Positions 33,054-33,329 of a DNA stretch of 33,329 nt are shown one piece after another (within the stretch, counting starts at the first letter, position 1; every line of letters begins with the position of its first letter). Under the pieces are notes generated by a model. It searched no databases. It saw only the letters and a list, made by a program, of their open reading frames with translations, and was not told the DNA's origin. The position numbers and the translations under genes are program-made. This DNA is from JBBSIG01 sp038232215 (lineage in GTDB: Bacteria > Actinomycetota > Thermoleophilia > Gaiellales > Gaiellaceae), in NCBI GenBank assembly GCA_038232215.1, contig JBBSIG010000001.1, positions 1-33,329 on the forward strand, in the 5' to 3' direction.

Positions 33054-33329
33054 CTACGCCTCGACGAGCGAGCGGTAGAGCCTGTCGTACGCCTCGACGG
33101 ACGCCTCCCAACCGAGGTGCGCGCAGGCCCACTCGCGGGCCCCTCGGGCGATCGAGACGCGAAGGTCCGGATCTGCGAGCAGGCGCCCGATCGCGGCCAC
33201 GAACTCGTCGTCGCCCTCGGCGAGGAGGATCTGCTCGCCGTCGGCGAGAGCGAGCCCTTCGGCCGCGAGCTTCGAGGCCACCACGGCCTTCCCCGCCGCG
33301 AGCGACTCGAGCAGCTTCACTCGCATCCC
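33054..33329 (-). CDS. GT4-like glycosyltransferase, C-terminal fragment cut by the window edge
   Basis: The frame is open to the right edge and gives ~91 C-terminal residues. KLLESLAAGKAVVASKLAAEGLAL is the end of a GT-B donor domain (the E-x7-E region and following strand, seen in pieces), then GEQILLAEGDDEFVAAI and LLADPDLRVSIARGAREW, the usual GT4 tail. The N-terminal part is outside the window, so the ATG at 33326 is internal. It is the upstream member of the GT2-flippase-GT2 unit. Confidence 0.82.
   Translation of the reverse strand, partial: GMRVKLLESLAAGKAVVASKLAAEGLALADGEQILLAEGDDEFVAAIGRLLADPDLRVSIARGAREWACAHLGWEASVEAYDRLYRSLVEA

Overview
The window is high-GC DNA packed with tightly spaced genes that use many non-ATG starts. 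It reads as part of a large cell-surface polysaccharide region of an actinobacterium. Gene content and protein style suggest a Thermoleophilia-like lineage (Gaiellales or Solirubrobacterales type), but this is inference; no rRNA or other phylogenetic marker is present beyond a lysyl-tRNA synthetase. I saw no tRNA, rRNA, insertion sequence, phage integrase or CRISPR array.

Layout. (1) 1-3672, + strand: the end of a nucleotidyltransferase-family gene, a small NodB-type deacetylase, a cyanophycin-synthetase-like ATP-grasp ligase and a protein of three ~130-residue repeats. (2) 3624-4481, - strand: a uronate-dehydrogenase-like SDR. (3) 4545-11322, + strand: lysS, an O-antigen ligase/polymerase-like membrane protein, a tiny LPFTG sortase-type surface protein behind a near-consensus promoter, the polyprenyl glycosylphosphotransferase that would start repeat-unit synthesis, and a GT9 glycosyltransferase preceded by a CRP/GlxR-like palindrome. 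(4) 11354-16337, - strand operon: Wzz/BY-kinase, Wzy-like ligase/polymerase, GT4 and CpsB/YwqE-type phosphatase, i.e. the chain-length and assembly machinery. (5) 16646-18403, + strand: a secreted F5/8-type-C plus clan GH-A glycosidase-like protein. (6) 18480-24663, - strand operon of six overlapping genes: flippase, GT9, a GmhA-HldC fusion, GmhB, HldA-type kinase and GT2. These cover all four steps from sedoheptulose 7-phosphate to ADP-heptose. (7) 24802-25515, + strand: methyltransferase. (8) 25529-28083, - strand: GT4 followed by an APH-fold phosphotransferase. (9) 28104-29483, + strand: a second deacetylase. (10) 29332 to the right edge, - strand: GT4 (cut by the edge), GT2, a second flippase and a paralogous GT2.

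Together the genes form a nearly complete Wzx/Wzy-type pathway: priming transferase, glycosyltransferases, two flippases, two ligase/polymerases, a BY-kinase/phosphatase pair, and trimming or modifying enzymes (deacetylases, glycosidase, methyltransferase). A dedicated ADP-heptose supply is built in, including an isomerase-adenylyltransferase fusion. The most notable points are the GmhA-HldC fusion, the heptose operon in what looks like a non-LPS bacterium, the nucleotidyltransferase/deacetylase/ATP-grasp/repeat-protein cassette, the strongly promoted LPFTG mini-protein, the CRP-like operator, and the use of all four NTGA stop/start overlaps.
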